A DNA stretch of 64,000 nt from Symbiodinium natans (GCA_905221605.1 CAJNDS010002424.1:111709-175708), one strand, 5' to 3'. Counted from the first letter of the stretch, positions 28,189 through 36,815 are shown. Numbers and translations are program-made. Notes: a model not told the origin generated them from the letters alone.

Positions 28189-28389
28189 CTCCAAGGGCGA
28201 CGCCCTAAACCCTAAACCCTAAACCCTAAACCCTAAACCCTAAACCCTAAACCCTAAACCCTAAACCCTAAACCCTAAACCCTAAACCCTAAACCCTAAA
28301 CCCTAAACCCTAAGCCCTAAACCCTAAACCCTAAACCCTAAACCCTAAACCCTAAACCCTAAACCCTAAACCCTAAACCAAACCCCAAC
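28189..28389 (-). other. telomere-repeat intron with target-site duplication
   Basis: An intron of 201 nt consisting almost only of telomeric heptamers. CAACCTCCARGGGCGAC is present at 28185-28201 and 28386-28402 (16 of 17 identical). On the minus strand each copy reads GGAG|GTTG, so copy one gives the donor and copy two the acceptor, and removal leaves the coding frame intact. Confidence 0.75.
28204..28380. repeat. interstitial telomeric array (CCCTAAA)n
   Basis: About 25 heptamers with one CCCTAAG variant, making up the intron above. Confidence 0.98.
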
Positions 28390-28483
28390 CTCCAGGGGCG
28401 ACTGGTAACCCAGACATCCGCAGGAGTATTCGGGGCAGGTCTCACCTTGCAGCACAGGGTCGTCGTGCAGGATGCGATATGCC
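28390..28483 (-). CDS. exon of the PLC-like gene
   Basis: CTTCAAG|GGCATA opens AYRILHDDPVLQGETCPEYS, then CGCLGYQSPLE, ending at the TSD-borne donor. An internal CAAG|GTGAGA could be an alternative donor. Cysteine-rich, as expected of a secreted protein. Confidence 0.55.
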
Positions 28484-28545
28484 CTTGAAGAGGGCTTATA
28501 AACCCTAAACCCTAAACCCTCAGCCCTCAACCCTCAACCCTAAAC

Positions 28546-28814
28546 CTTCTTCCCAGCCTGAAGAGAAGACGTGTTCGTTGGTATCGTCCTGCAGCAAGTC
28601 GGTGTTGTAGTTCGTCGAGAGGTCGTGCACGCAGCGGAGCTCTAAGTCCTCCAGGATGAGTTTGAGAGCCGCGGCCTTACAGATTGGATCGGCACATCGG
28701 TGGTAGAGCGTAAAGTCCGGAATCTTGGCTGAGCCGAAGACTTCCAGGACGAAGTTCGTGTTCGGGTTTAGGGGCTTCCTTCCGGCGGCGTAGGCCACGA
28801 AGTCGTCCAGGAGC
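28546..28814 (-). CDS. 269-nt exon of the PLC-like gene
   Basis: The longest uninterrupted exon here (about 89 codons open on the minus strand), including NFVLEVFGSAKIPDFTLYHR, CADPICKAAALKLILEDLEL and the acidic DLLQDDTNEHVFSSGWEE. It starts at CCCAGAG|GCTCCTGG and ends at GAAG|GTTTAGGG, where the telomeric repeat provides the donor. No separate domain is recognised; it follows the catalytic part. Confidence 0.65.
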
Positions 28815-28926
28815 CTCTGGGCTTAGGGTTTAGGGTCTAGGGGTTAGGGGCTAGGGGTTAGAAAGTTTAGGCTTTAGGGTTTAGGGTTTAGGGTTTAGGG
28901 TTTAGGCCAGGAAGTCGCCCAGGAGC
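28815..28926 (-). other. telomere-repeat intron with 22-bp flanking duplication
   Basis: GGCCACGAAGTCGTCCAGGAGC (28793-28814) and GGCCAGGAAGTCGCCCAGGA-GC (28905-28926) agree at 20 of 22 positions and flank a TTTAGGG tract. The two copies encode LLLGDFLA and LLDDFVA in the same frame. A GC-AG intron at equivalent positions in the copies would rejoin the coding sequence. Confidence 0.65.
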
Positions 28927-28989
28927 AGCTGAGATGTTGCCCCGGGCTGGATTGTCTCATGGTACGTGCTGAACGCGATCGAGGGATCC
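28927..28989 (-). CDS. exon of the PLC-like gene
   Basis: AAGCAAG|GGATCC opens DPSIAFSTYHETIQPGATSQ, ending in the duplicated coding segment. Joins in frame to the 28814 exon if the telomeric insertion is removed. Confidence 0.55.
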
Positions 28990-29145
28990 CTTGCTTCTCA
29001 TAATCAGGGTGCCCTCTTTTGGGTGGGTTTAGGGTTTCGGGTTTAGGGTTTAGGGTTTAGGGTTTAGGGTTTAGGGTTTAGGGTTTGGTTTTTGGGCTGT
29101 TTTTTTTTGTTAAAGGGTAAAGGGTACCACTGGGCTACAAAGACT

Positions 29146-29249
29146 CCAGTCATACTTCATGACGAGGAAGCGCACATTCTTCGCTGACAGCTGTCCAAGC
29201 GTGACGTTTTCGTTGGGCGGGCCGGTGACCAGAGCACATGACACATCAC
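29146..29249 (-). CDS. exon of the PLC-like gene
   Basis: GGTCTAG|GTGATG opens DVSCALVTGPPNENVTLGQL, then SAKNVRFLVMKYDWSL. TLGQLSAKNVRFLVMKY resembles the PI-PLC X segment TLGELxGKxVLVF. The exon ends at a MITE terminus (GGGTACCACTGGGCTACAAA). Confidence 0.6.
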
Positions 29250-29394
29250 CTAGACCCGGGAGTAACCGAGGAAGAAAAAAGTGCACCCTTTTTTGGTCTT
29301 ATGAGGGAACCCCAACCAAGGACAACAGGGCCTACTCCCGGTCCTACTAGCCCTAAACCCTAAACCCTAAACCCCAAACCCTAAACCCTAAACC

Positions 29395-29535
29395 CGGTCC
29401 GAGTCACTGCTTCGCGACCAGGATGACATGTCGGTGAGCTCATTGATCTCCAGGCACGTGGCACCGAAATGACGGGAGAAGTACTCCCGCCAGTGCGCCG
29501 CTCTCCTCTCGCTCAGGCTTGGGATAAGATGAAAG
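29395..29535 (-). CDS. exon of the PLC-like gene
   Basis: About 46 open minus codons, including HLIPSLSERRAAHWREYFSR and HFGATCLEINELTDMSSWSR. Fits the helical part between the catalytic strands of a TIM-barrel PLC. Borders approximate. Confidence 0.55.
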
Positions 29536-29561
29536 AAGGTAAACTTTCCTTTGTTTATTGG

Positions 29562-29690
29562 GTTTAAGTACCCTTCTTAATAAAATACCCTGAATAAAAA
29601 AACTCAAGTTATTATTCCTTTTTGGTTTAAGTACCCTTCTTAAAAGAATATACCCTTAAAAAGAAACTCAAGTTCTTCTTCCTTTTTGGA
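29562..29690. repeat. tandem pair of about 63-bp AT-rich repeats in an intron
   Basis: GGTTTAAGTACCCTTCTTAA and CTCAAGTT.TT.TTCCTTTT occur twice in tandem. Non-coding, inside the PLC-like gene. Confidence 0.8.
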
Positions 29691-29697
29691 CCCTTAC

Positions 29698-29780
29698 AAG
29701 TGTAAAAAAATGTTGCCCCAACTATGACAAAGTCTCGATGAGACATTCTGGAGATGGAGGTTGCCAGGCCACATGAGCAC
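29698..29780 (-). CDS. exon of the PLC-like gene
   Basis: CTCCTAG|GTGCTC to ACACTT|GTAAGG. Joined in phase to the previous exon it reads CSCGLATSISRMSHRDFVIV, then GATFFYT. The DFVIVGATF strand suits the PLC barrel. Confidence 0.55.
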
Positions 29781-29812
29781 CTAGGAGGGACCCTAAACCC
29801 TAAACCCTAAAC

Positions 29813-29962
29813 CTTAAAAGCCCTCTGACAAAATCTTCAGCTGAGTATGATCCCCTCTGAAGCCCAATAAGGGAATATACAAAACATGTTCTGAACGCGA
29901 AGTCGCCTCCCCATGCAGTTTGATCTGCTCTCACGCCGTGGCAGTTGAAGAGCACGTCTGGG
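29813..29962 (-). CDS. exon 2 of the PLC-like gene, second catalytic-His motif
   Basis: GCAAG|CCCAGAC to TTTTAAG|GTTTAGGG, 150 nt. The product begins PDVLFNCHGVRADQTAWGGD. The CHG motif corresponds to the second active-site histidine of PI-PLC X enzymes. The donor GTTTAG belongs to the telomeric tract. Confidence 0.68.
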
Positions 29963-30140
29963 CTTGCTGCCTAGAGGGTTTAGGGTTTAGGGTTTGGGGT
30001 TTAGGGTTTGGGGTTTAGGGTTTAGGGTTTAGGGTGGGTCCATTTTGTGGTACTCTCCTGGAATTATGGTACCCAAAAACCATACTAACATAGGGTTTTG
30101 GGGGCACCTATAAACCCTAAACCCTAAACCCGAAATTCAC

Positions 30141-30457
30141 AATACCCTCTGGGCTGCGTGGTTGCAGAAGTCCACGTTGAAGCTACGGATGCCAAAATTC
30201 AGCTGCTGCACGAAGTTCATATCGTGGTTCTCAAACATGCAGCGCAAGACGTTGTTCACCGTGACGCCCGGAATGTCATCCGGGATGATTTCGGGAATGT
30301 CTCCCAAGGAGAAGGCTCCAGAATTGTGGGTTCCTGGAAATGTGAAGCTGCCCAAAGGCAGATCACAGAACGCAGGGTCACCGTTGCATGAGGCGCCAGG
30401 CTGCAACAAGCCTAGCCAGAGCCCCATCATCACGAGAAGCGCATGCTGCATCGCCAT
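30141..30457 (-). CDS. exon 1, secreted PLC-like phosphodiesterase (PI-PLC X type)
   Basis: Starts at ATG 30457 with a signal peptide (MAMQHALLVMMGLWLGLLQP, cleavage likely after GASC). The mature part contains LGSFTFPGTHNSGAF, the first catalytic-histidine motif (GTHNS) of PLC-like phosphodiesterases, and QLNFGIRSFNVDFC, matching the conserved QLxxGIRxxDxD strand. Enzymes of this fold cleave glycerophosphodiester bonds such as those of phosphatidylinositol. The exon ends at GTATT|GTGAAT, just before a telomeric tract. Downstream exons on the minus strand supply the second His motif, the remaining barrel strands and probably a membrane anchor, down to about 26.8 kb. Substrate is not predictable. 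Upstream of the ATG lie AT-rich repeats with no promoter I can identify. Confidence 0.8.
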
Positions 30458-30599
30458 GGTCGGGCAGGAACACTAAACCGTAAACCCTATAGCGTAAAGC
30501 AAATGGCCAATATCAGCCCATGTCCGGATTGCAAGCCTCGAAACACTGAGATACCTTGAGTTCTCATCCATGCATTAGAACACATACACATTAGCATAC

Positions 30600-30800
30600 A
30601 CGAATACTATGTATCTACATATATGTATATATAAATAAATATGTATACACATAATAAAAAATGAATAAATAAAAAAAAATAAATAAATATATATATATAT
30701 ATATTTATATACATATTCATATGTGTATTTATATCTATAGATTTTATCTCACCATGTGAATACAAATACATATACATACATGTATACATGTACTTTCGGC
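30600..30800. repeat. AT-rich microsatellite tract upstream of the PLC-like start
   Basis: ATAT, AAATAAAT and TATG repeats. It occupies the presumed promoter region of the PLC-like gene. No specific element is recognised. Confidence 0.85.
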
Positions 30801-30929
30801 GATCCCTGAACGTGGCCAGGAGTACAGCATGACCGTTCGAGAGCATGCAGCGAAGCAGAACAGCTGTGCCCTGTTAAGGGCTTCATCTTTACTACCATTT
30901 CCTTTAGGGTTTAGGGTTTAGGGTTTAGG

Positions 30930-31018
30930 GTTTAGGGTTTGGGGTTTGGGGTTTGGGGTTTGGGGTTTGGGGTTTGGGGTTTGGGGTTTGGGGTTTGGGG
31001 TTTGGGGTTTGGGGTTTA
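30930..31018. repeat. TTTGGGG variant array
   Basis: About twelve homogeneous TTTGGGG units between TTTAGGG edges. Confidence 0.95.
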
Positions 31019-31139
31019 GGGTTTACTACTATTTCCTTTAGGGCTCAGGGTTTCAGGAAGGCCCCCAACCCCAAAAAAAACAACAAAAGGGAATAATCCC
31101 TATATTACCCTTGTAAGGGAGAGCCCGTACACTTTTTTC

Positions 31140-31275
31140 TATTTTTTTGGTTGGCGGGGGGGGGGGGTGGGGGTGGGGGGGGGGGGGGTGGGGTGGGGGT
31201 GGTGGGGTGGGGGGGTGGGTGGGGGTGGGGGTGGGGGGGGGGGTGGGGGGGGGGGTGTGGGGGGTGGGGGTGGGG
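31140..31275. repeat. G-rich low-complexity block
   Basis: Runs of G interrupted by single T. Proline-rich frames on the other strand are artefacts. Confidence 0.9.
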
Positions 31276-31489
31276 TTCTTAAGCAAATAGTAGTTTAGTG
31301 GTTTACAGCCTGCATTAGCGCACAACACGGTTTTCTGTAGTCCATTGGCGTAGGTAATTGGCGTTTACCAGGAAACCTAACGCCGGGTTTAGGGTTTGTG
31401 GTTTAGGGGTTACGGGGTTTCGGGCAAAACTTTATCTTTAAACCCCTAAACCAAGAATCTAAGACCCTTGAGCTGTAAAAAGATAAGCC

Positions 31490-31612
31490 CCCGAGCCCCA
31501 ATCGAGAGCCAAAACTAACTGTCCAGTCGCTGCATTCATACGAGGCCTGGGGCCAACAAAGGTGGAGCTTCATCATATCGGCTGTGATGAATCGGCAGGC
31601 AGCAGACAAAGG
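31490..31612 (-). CDS. exon candidate, unrecognised
   Basis: Minus frame MSAACRFITADMMKLHLCWP then QASYECSDWTVSFGS, about 40 codons open. A neighbouring spacer (31278-31370) is also open on the minus strand (ANGLQKTVLCANAGCKPLNY). Both lie upstream of the PLC-like start and so belong to another gene. Confidence 0.4.
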
Positions 31613-31834
31613 GCTTCAAGGATTTGTTGGGGTTTAGGGTTTAGGGTGTAGGGTTTAGGGTTTAGCGTTTAGCCTTAAAGGGGTCCCCATATTTTGCATT
31701 TGTGGTTTCAGGTTGCCAAAAAAACAAAAAAAAACTCCAAGGGATTTTGTTGGCACTCAAGAACCCTAAACCCTAAACCCTAAACCCTAAACCCTAAACC
31801 CTAAACCCTAAACCCTAAACCCTAAACCCTAAGC

Positions 31835-31960
31835 ATTCGGACTCTCGCAGGGGGTACATGCTTGGCCCTGAAACGGGTCCAAGCAGTAGCTTTCGAGTTC
31901 AGGTTTTAGTTTTAGGGTTTAGGGTTTCTGGTCTGTTCTCTACATTGGGGTGGGCGCATT
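31835..31960 (-). CDS. exon candidates, unrecognised
   Basis: GTTTCAG|GGCCAAG and nearby segments give RKLLLGPVSGPSMYPLRESE (31835-31900) and LLQNMVPFGVLIAMRPPQC (about 31930-31990), separated by a short telomere-like stretch. Confidence 0.33.
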
Positions 31961-32187
31961 GCAATCAGCACCCCAAAAGGGACCATATTTTGGAGAAGTG
32001 ACCATCTAGGCCCCAGACTAACTTAGGAATAAAGGGGCTCTTACGGGAACCTCAACTCTAACACAAGGGGAAAAGGGCCGACGAGTCCAAGCCATAATAT
32101 GGAGGTTTACGAAAATAGGGTACCCCAAAAATGGACCCCACAATAATAGGTGATAATCAAGACCCCACTACCCCTAATTTCGGAAAC

Positions 32188-32330
32188 CCCCTAAACCCTA
32201 AACCCTAAACCCTAAACCCTAAACCCTAAACCCTAAACCCTAAACCCTAAACCCTAAACCCTAAACCCTAAACCCTAAACCCTAAACCCTAAACCCTAAA
32301 CCCTAAACCCTAAACCCTACCCCCTAAACC
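32188..32330. repeat. interstitial telomeric array (CCCTAAA)n
   Basis: About 20 heptamers, part of the unit duplicated at 21400-21562. Confidence 0.97.
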
Positions 32331-32489
32331 CTAAACCCCTAAACCCCTAAGCCCCTAAGCCCTAAACCCAAAACCTTATAGAAGAGACTGTGGACCCAGA
32401 GCTTTGGGGTTCCCTCGGACTTAGTTCGGGTTTAGGGTTTAGGGTTTAGGGTTTAGGGTTTAGGGTTTAGGGTTTATATAGCTGCTGAG

Positions 32490-32780
32490 AGCAAGACCTG
32501 CCAGCAGGCGACATGGCCCTGTCCGCAGAGGTTTTGGCGCGTCCAAACCCCAAGCTCACAGACATTGCTTCTTGGCTACACTCGGAAGCGTTTAGGGTTT
32601 AGGGTTTAGGGTTTAGGGTTTAGGGTTTAGGGTTTAGGGTTTAGGGTTTAGGGTTTAGGGTTTAGGGTTTAGGGTTTAGGGTTTAGGGCTTAGGCTTTCG
32701 GGTGCCTTTGTAAGTAACCCAAAAAACCCAAAAAGACTAAGGATCTAAAGTTACAGTAAAGCACCACAAAGGCTTGAGGC
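32490..32780. repeat. duplicated locus (partner 8160-8375)
   Basis: Shares TCTTGGCT.CACTC.GAAG, a TTTAGGG array (15 units here, 3 there) and the AAAGTTACAGTAAAGCACCA block with the left copy. The plus strand of the unique part is open in two frames (one reads VLARPNPKLTDIASWLHSEA). Confidence 0.75.
32590..32695. repeat. interstitial telomeric array (TTTAGGG)n
   Basis: Fifteen clean heptamers. Confidence 0.98.
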
Positions 32781-33094
32781 TGCTCATGACACTTAGTTAA
32801 GGTTTAGGGCGTTAGGGCTTCTGAGTTTAGGGTTTAGGGTTTAGGGTATAGGGTTTAGGGTTTAGGGTTTTAGGGCCTTTGGGGGTGTAGTCAGGGTATA
32901 CATAGTAGCCCAGAAACCATATTCATGTAAAAGAACCTTGAACCCCAAAAAGGGACAAGGGTACCACTGGGCTACCAAGTTAGCTGCTCATGACACTTAG
33001 TCAGGGTTTAGGGCTTTAGGGCTTCAGGGCTCGAGGGCTTTAGGGCAGAAACCCTACCAGCCCTATAAACCCTATAAGCCCTATAAATCCTATA

Positions 33095-33999
33095 ATGTGG
33101 TCTCCTGATTAGTGTGGGCCCCCCCCCCCCCCCCCAAACTAAATCCACCCCGGCAATAGTGTCACAAAAAAAGGGACCCCCCCAAACTGGTTTTCGGCCC
33201 CGGGCCCCCCCCACCGGCTCCTCTTCATTTCCTCTTCGCTCCTCTTCCCTCTCCTCTTCCCTCTCCTCTTCCTCTCCTCTTCCTCTCCTCTTCCTCTTCT
33301 CTTCCTCTCCTCTTCCTCTCATCTTCCTCTCCTCTTCCTCTTAGGTAATGTTGTCTGCATATGAATTTAAAGGGGATCCATCTATCCCAACCAAGCCAGC
33401 CCGAAAAAAAAATATAATTCCGGGGGAGCAAACGTTTTTTATTATACGGCATTCGGGCAGCTGCTGGACTACCCCCTTTGAAATTTGATTGCCCGGCCTC
33501 GGTACAAATCATTTTATAAGGAAATCTTAGCTTTGGGGCTGGCCTGGAGGCTTAAGATTTCTGGGCCCGACAACCTCAGGCCTCAAGGTTTAGGAAGCCT
33601 CAGCCCTTAGGCCTCTGGATCCAAACCCAACTAGCCCACAAAAAAATATAATTCCGGGGGAGCAAAGGTTTTATAATACGGCATTCGGGCAGCTGCTGGA
33701 CTACCCCCTTGGAAATTTGATTGCCCGGCCTCGGTACAAAAGCATTTTATAAGGAAATCTTAGTTCTGGGGTTGTCCTGCAGAATGAAGATTTCAGGGCC
33801 CGACAACCTCAGGCCTCAAGGTTTAGCTCAGGTAAGCTCAGATGAGCTCAGCTCAGGTAAGTTTTTTTCTCCCTCTTCCGAAACCCATGCCGAAAAAACT
33901 TTTCATTATTGTAGGGGGGCAAACAAATTTTTGTCCCCTGAATTATTTTTTGAATTTTTTTCATTATTGGAGGGGTCCACACTAATCAGGATACGACAT
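33095..33999. mobile_element. 905-bp terminal-inverted-repeat element flanked by TA
   Basis: ATGTGGTCTCCTGATTAGTG (33095-33114) is inverted at the right end as CACTAATCAGGATACGACAT (33980-33999). TA precedes and follows. The interior holds a CTCTTCC microsatellite and two tandem copies of a unit of about 235 bp (from 33388 and from 33627). No transposase is seen, so it is probably non-autonomous. Confidence 0.72.
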
Positions 34000-34029
34000 T
34001 AAACCCTACAAGCCCTATAAGCCCTAGGG

Positions 34030-34880
34030 CTTTAGCTCTAGGGCTCTTGGACTTTAGGGTTTCGGGTATGAGGCATTGATGCTGGGCCAAGTCTCAACTT
34101 GGTGATTCACACAGTCGCGCGCATGGTACACCCCCAAGAAACCCTGTCAACCCTGTAACCCTGTAGCCCTAAACCCTAAACCCTAAACCCTAAGCCCTAG
34201 TAGGGTTGAGGGTTTAGGGTTTAGCAGTTTGATGTTTAGGGTTGAGGGTCTAGGGTTTAAGAGTCTAGGGTTCAGGGTTTCGGGGTTTATGGGTGGGGGA
34301 GGGCAAAGGTAATGGGTCGTCTTGCAAAGTGCTATCCCGCTTTGAAACCAACAGCCACACGAGGACCCTATACCCTAAATCATAAACAACAAGAGTCTAA
34401 ACCCTACAGTCGAAATCCTAAACCCTAAATCCTAACCCCAATCCCCCCCCCCCCCCCCCCCAAAAAAAAAAAAAAACAACGACATCCTAAACCCTGAACC
34501 CTAAACCAAAAAAAACAAAACCCGAAACCCCAACACCCCAACACCCCAAAACTACAAACTCCAATAAACCTAAATCCTAAACCCCACAAAACCCCCAAAA
34601 AAACACCCTAAACTCCAAAACCCTATACACCCTAACTAAATCCTGAACCCCAACCCCCCCCCCCCCCCCCCCCAACAAAAAAAAAACTCAACGCACCCTA
34701 AACCCACAAAAGCCCAAAACACGCCCACAGCCCCCCCCCCCCCCCCCCAAAAAAAAAAAAAAAAAAACTAAACCTTTCCTAAACCCACAAAAACCCAAAA
34801 AAAGCCTAACCCCCCCCCCCCCAAAAAAAAAACATAAAACAATCCTAAACCCACAAAATACCCCAACAAAAACCCAAAAC
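34030..34880. repeat. degenerate telomere-like field with poly-C/poly-A joints
   Basis: Repeated CnAn junctions (14-20 C followed by 8-17 A) at 34443, 34654, 34731 and 34811 alternate with CCTAAACCCACAAAA units. No gene is called. Confidence 0.85.
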
Positions 34881-34887
34881 TCCCAAA

Positions 34888-34960
34888 CCCGAAGCCTCGT
34901 CATCGGCGCTAGCCAGCCAGGTGCCGTCGCCTCCTCAGCGCGTCTGGCCGTGCCAACCCC
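34888..34960 (-). CDS. exon candidate, unrecognised
   Basis: Minus frame GTARRAEEATAPGWLAPMTR, then LRV into the repeat field. GC-rich and open. Weak alone. Confidence 0.3.
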
Positions 34961-35269
34961 TAAACTCCCTAAAGCTCCCTAAAGCTCGCCAAAAACTCCC
35001 GAAACTAAACTCCCCAAAACTCCCCAAAACTCCCTAAAAACTCCCTAAACCTCCTAACCTCCCTAAAAACTCCCTACAGCCCAACGACTCCTACAACCCC
35101 CAAACCCCCAACCCTCCAACTCTAGAAGCCCCTCAACCCCTAAAACCCCTAAACCCAAAACCCAAAACCCAAAACCCAAAACCCTAAACCCTAAACCTAA
35201 ACCCTAACCCCTCAAAGCCGAAGCCTCTTTTCGTTTCGACGCATGGACTGAGGAGGGGCTAGGGTTTAG

Positions 35270-35455
35270 GGTTTCATTTCGCACAATCCCGAGATACTTG
35301 TTTTTGCTTTTTTTACGATTCATTGCCGGCAATATTCCGCGCTGCGCCACACACGATTCCTGAACACTATCAGTGAGATACAGTAGCTGTAACACCGAAA
35401 ACCCTTTGTGAAGCCTGCAACCCCTATCAAGCCAAAACCTTACGCACACTTCGCC
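35270..35455 (-). CDS. exon candidate, unrecognised
   Basis: About 62 open codons on the minus strand (MGEVCVRFWLDRGCRLHKGF, then SVLQLLYLTDSVQESCVAQR), longer than chance expectation. Two heptamers lie near its downstream end. Confidence 0.42.
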
Positions 35456-35799
35456 CAACCCTATAAGCCCTAAGCCTTTCGCGCACTGAGCCCTGCATCC
35501 TAAACCCTCGCTGACGACACTGTGAGCTCAAATGACCTGGGAAAGCCCAAGCCTAAACCCTAAACCCTAAACCCTAAATCCTAAACCCTAAACCCTAGAC
35601 CCTAAACCCTAAGCCGATGCAAAGGCTCCAAGCCCCGGGCTAAATGCAAAGTCGACCACGAAGCTTTTGTGAGGCCTTGCCGCGGGCTTCTGTCGGGGTT
35701 AGGGTGTTGGGGTTCAGGCTTTAGGGTTTGGGGTTTTGGGTTTGGGGTTTAGGGTTTAGGGTGGGGTTTGAGGTTTATGGTTGGAGGTGTGGGGTTTAG

Positions 35800-36056
35800 G
35801 GAGTAGGGGCGTGTGGTTTTGGCGATGGTGGGCTCCAGTTTGAAGTCGGAGTTCGGACTTCGCGACTGTTCCTTCGCCTGTTCAAACCCTAAACCCTAAG
35901 CCCTAAGCCCTAAGCCCTAAGCCCTAAACCCTAAACCCTACCCTTTTGAACCCTAAATCCGAGGCTGGGCTCCCTGCAGCCTTTCCCCAGCGCCCGCATG
36001 GCACACGAGGGGAACGTGCCGCAAAGGGTCCGCAGGGTCCAGCGAACGCTGCGTCT
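35800..36056 (-). CDS. two exon candidates, unrecognised
   Basis: 35975-36056: CTCTCAG|GAAGAC opens KTQRSLDPADPLRHVPLVCH, then AGAGERLQ. 35800-35879: GAACAG|GCGAAG opens AKEQSRSPNSDFKLEPTIAK. Both have AG|G acceptors and the same strand, and are separated by a telomeric tract (35882-35940). Confidence 0.42.
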
Positions 36057-36149
36057 TCCTGAGAGTAGGAGCCCCAAGCCCTAAACGCCCTAAACCCTAA
36101 ACCCTAAACCCTAAACCCTCAAACCCTAAAACCCTAAACCCTACAGACC

Positions 36150-36407
36150 CGAAACAAGCAGAAGTGTCTGAAGTAGAGGAACATGGGCCCCTGAAGCCCT
36201 CCTTGCCCTTGCACCTTCTGGCTTCCTTAGGGTTTAGGGTTTAGGGTTTAGGGTTTAGGGTTTAGGGTTTAGGGTTTAGGGTTTAGGGCTTAGGGTTTAG
36301 GGCTTCGGGCTTAGGGTTTAGGGCATAGAGAGTGGGGTTTAGGGCTCCGCGAAACTTCTTGACTCTGGTACATCGAATGTGGATGTTGGTGCGCAAGTAT
36401 CTGAGCC
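36150..36407 (-). CDS. two exon candidates, unrecognised
   Basis: 36340-36407: GGCTCAG|ATACTT opens ILAHQHPHSMYQSQEVSRS. 36150-36222: AGCCAG|AAGGTG opens KVQGQGGLQGPMFLYFRHFC. A TTTAGGG array (36228-36290) lies between. Confidence 0.38.
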
Positions 36408-36509
36408 CTAAACTTTGAACCCTCGCCCTTAAAACTAACACTCGGAATGACATCCTGAGTACCCTATATGCATATGATTGTAGGCCCCCCCCCCCAAACA
36501 AAAAGAAAG

Positions 36510-36665
36510 ACAAACACATATGTATAAATACAAATAAACAAATAGAAATAAATTAATAAAACTACATAAATATGTATATATATATATATAGATATATTAA
36601 ATGAATCAATAAAAAAAACAGAAATATGTGTATATATATATATGTATATAGAGATATATCAAAGG
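36510..36665. repeat. AT-rich microsatellite tract
   Basis: ATAAATA, TATATA and GTATATAT repeats; no gene. Confidence 0.9.
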
Positions 36666-36679
36666 TTATATAGAAGAAC

Positions 36680-36815
36680 ATCTCAGACGTAAAAAATCCT
36701 TCCTCAATGCGCAGGCCAGGTTCTCCACGTGGTGGTAGATGAAGCCCAGCAACTCATCCGCCTTCACACCATTGAGGCCCCCAAGCGGCCCCGCAATGTC
36801 CCTGAACAGTCCCTT
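36680..36815 (-). CDS. exon, unrecognised protein
   Basis: About 45 open minus codons, AVKGLFRDIAGPLGGLNGVK then ADELLGFIYHHVENLACALR, helical and natural in composition. The plus strand is also open for part of it. A good exon candidate of block 4. Confidence 0.5.
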
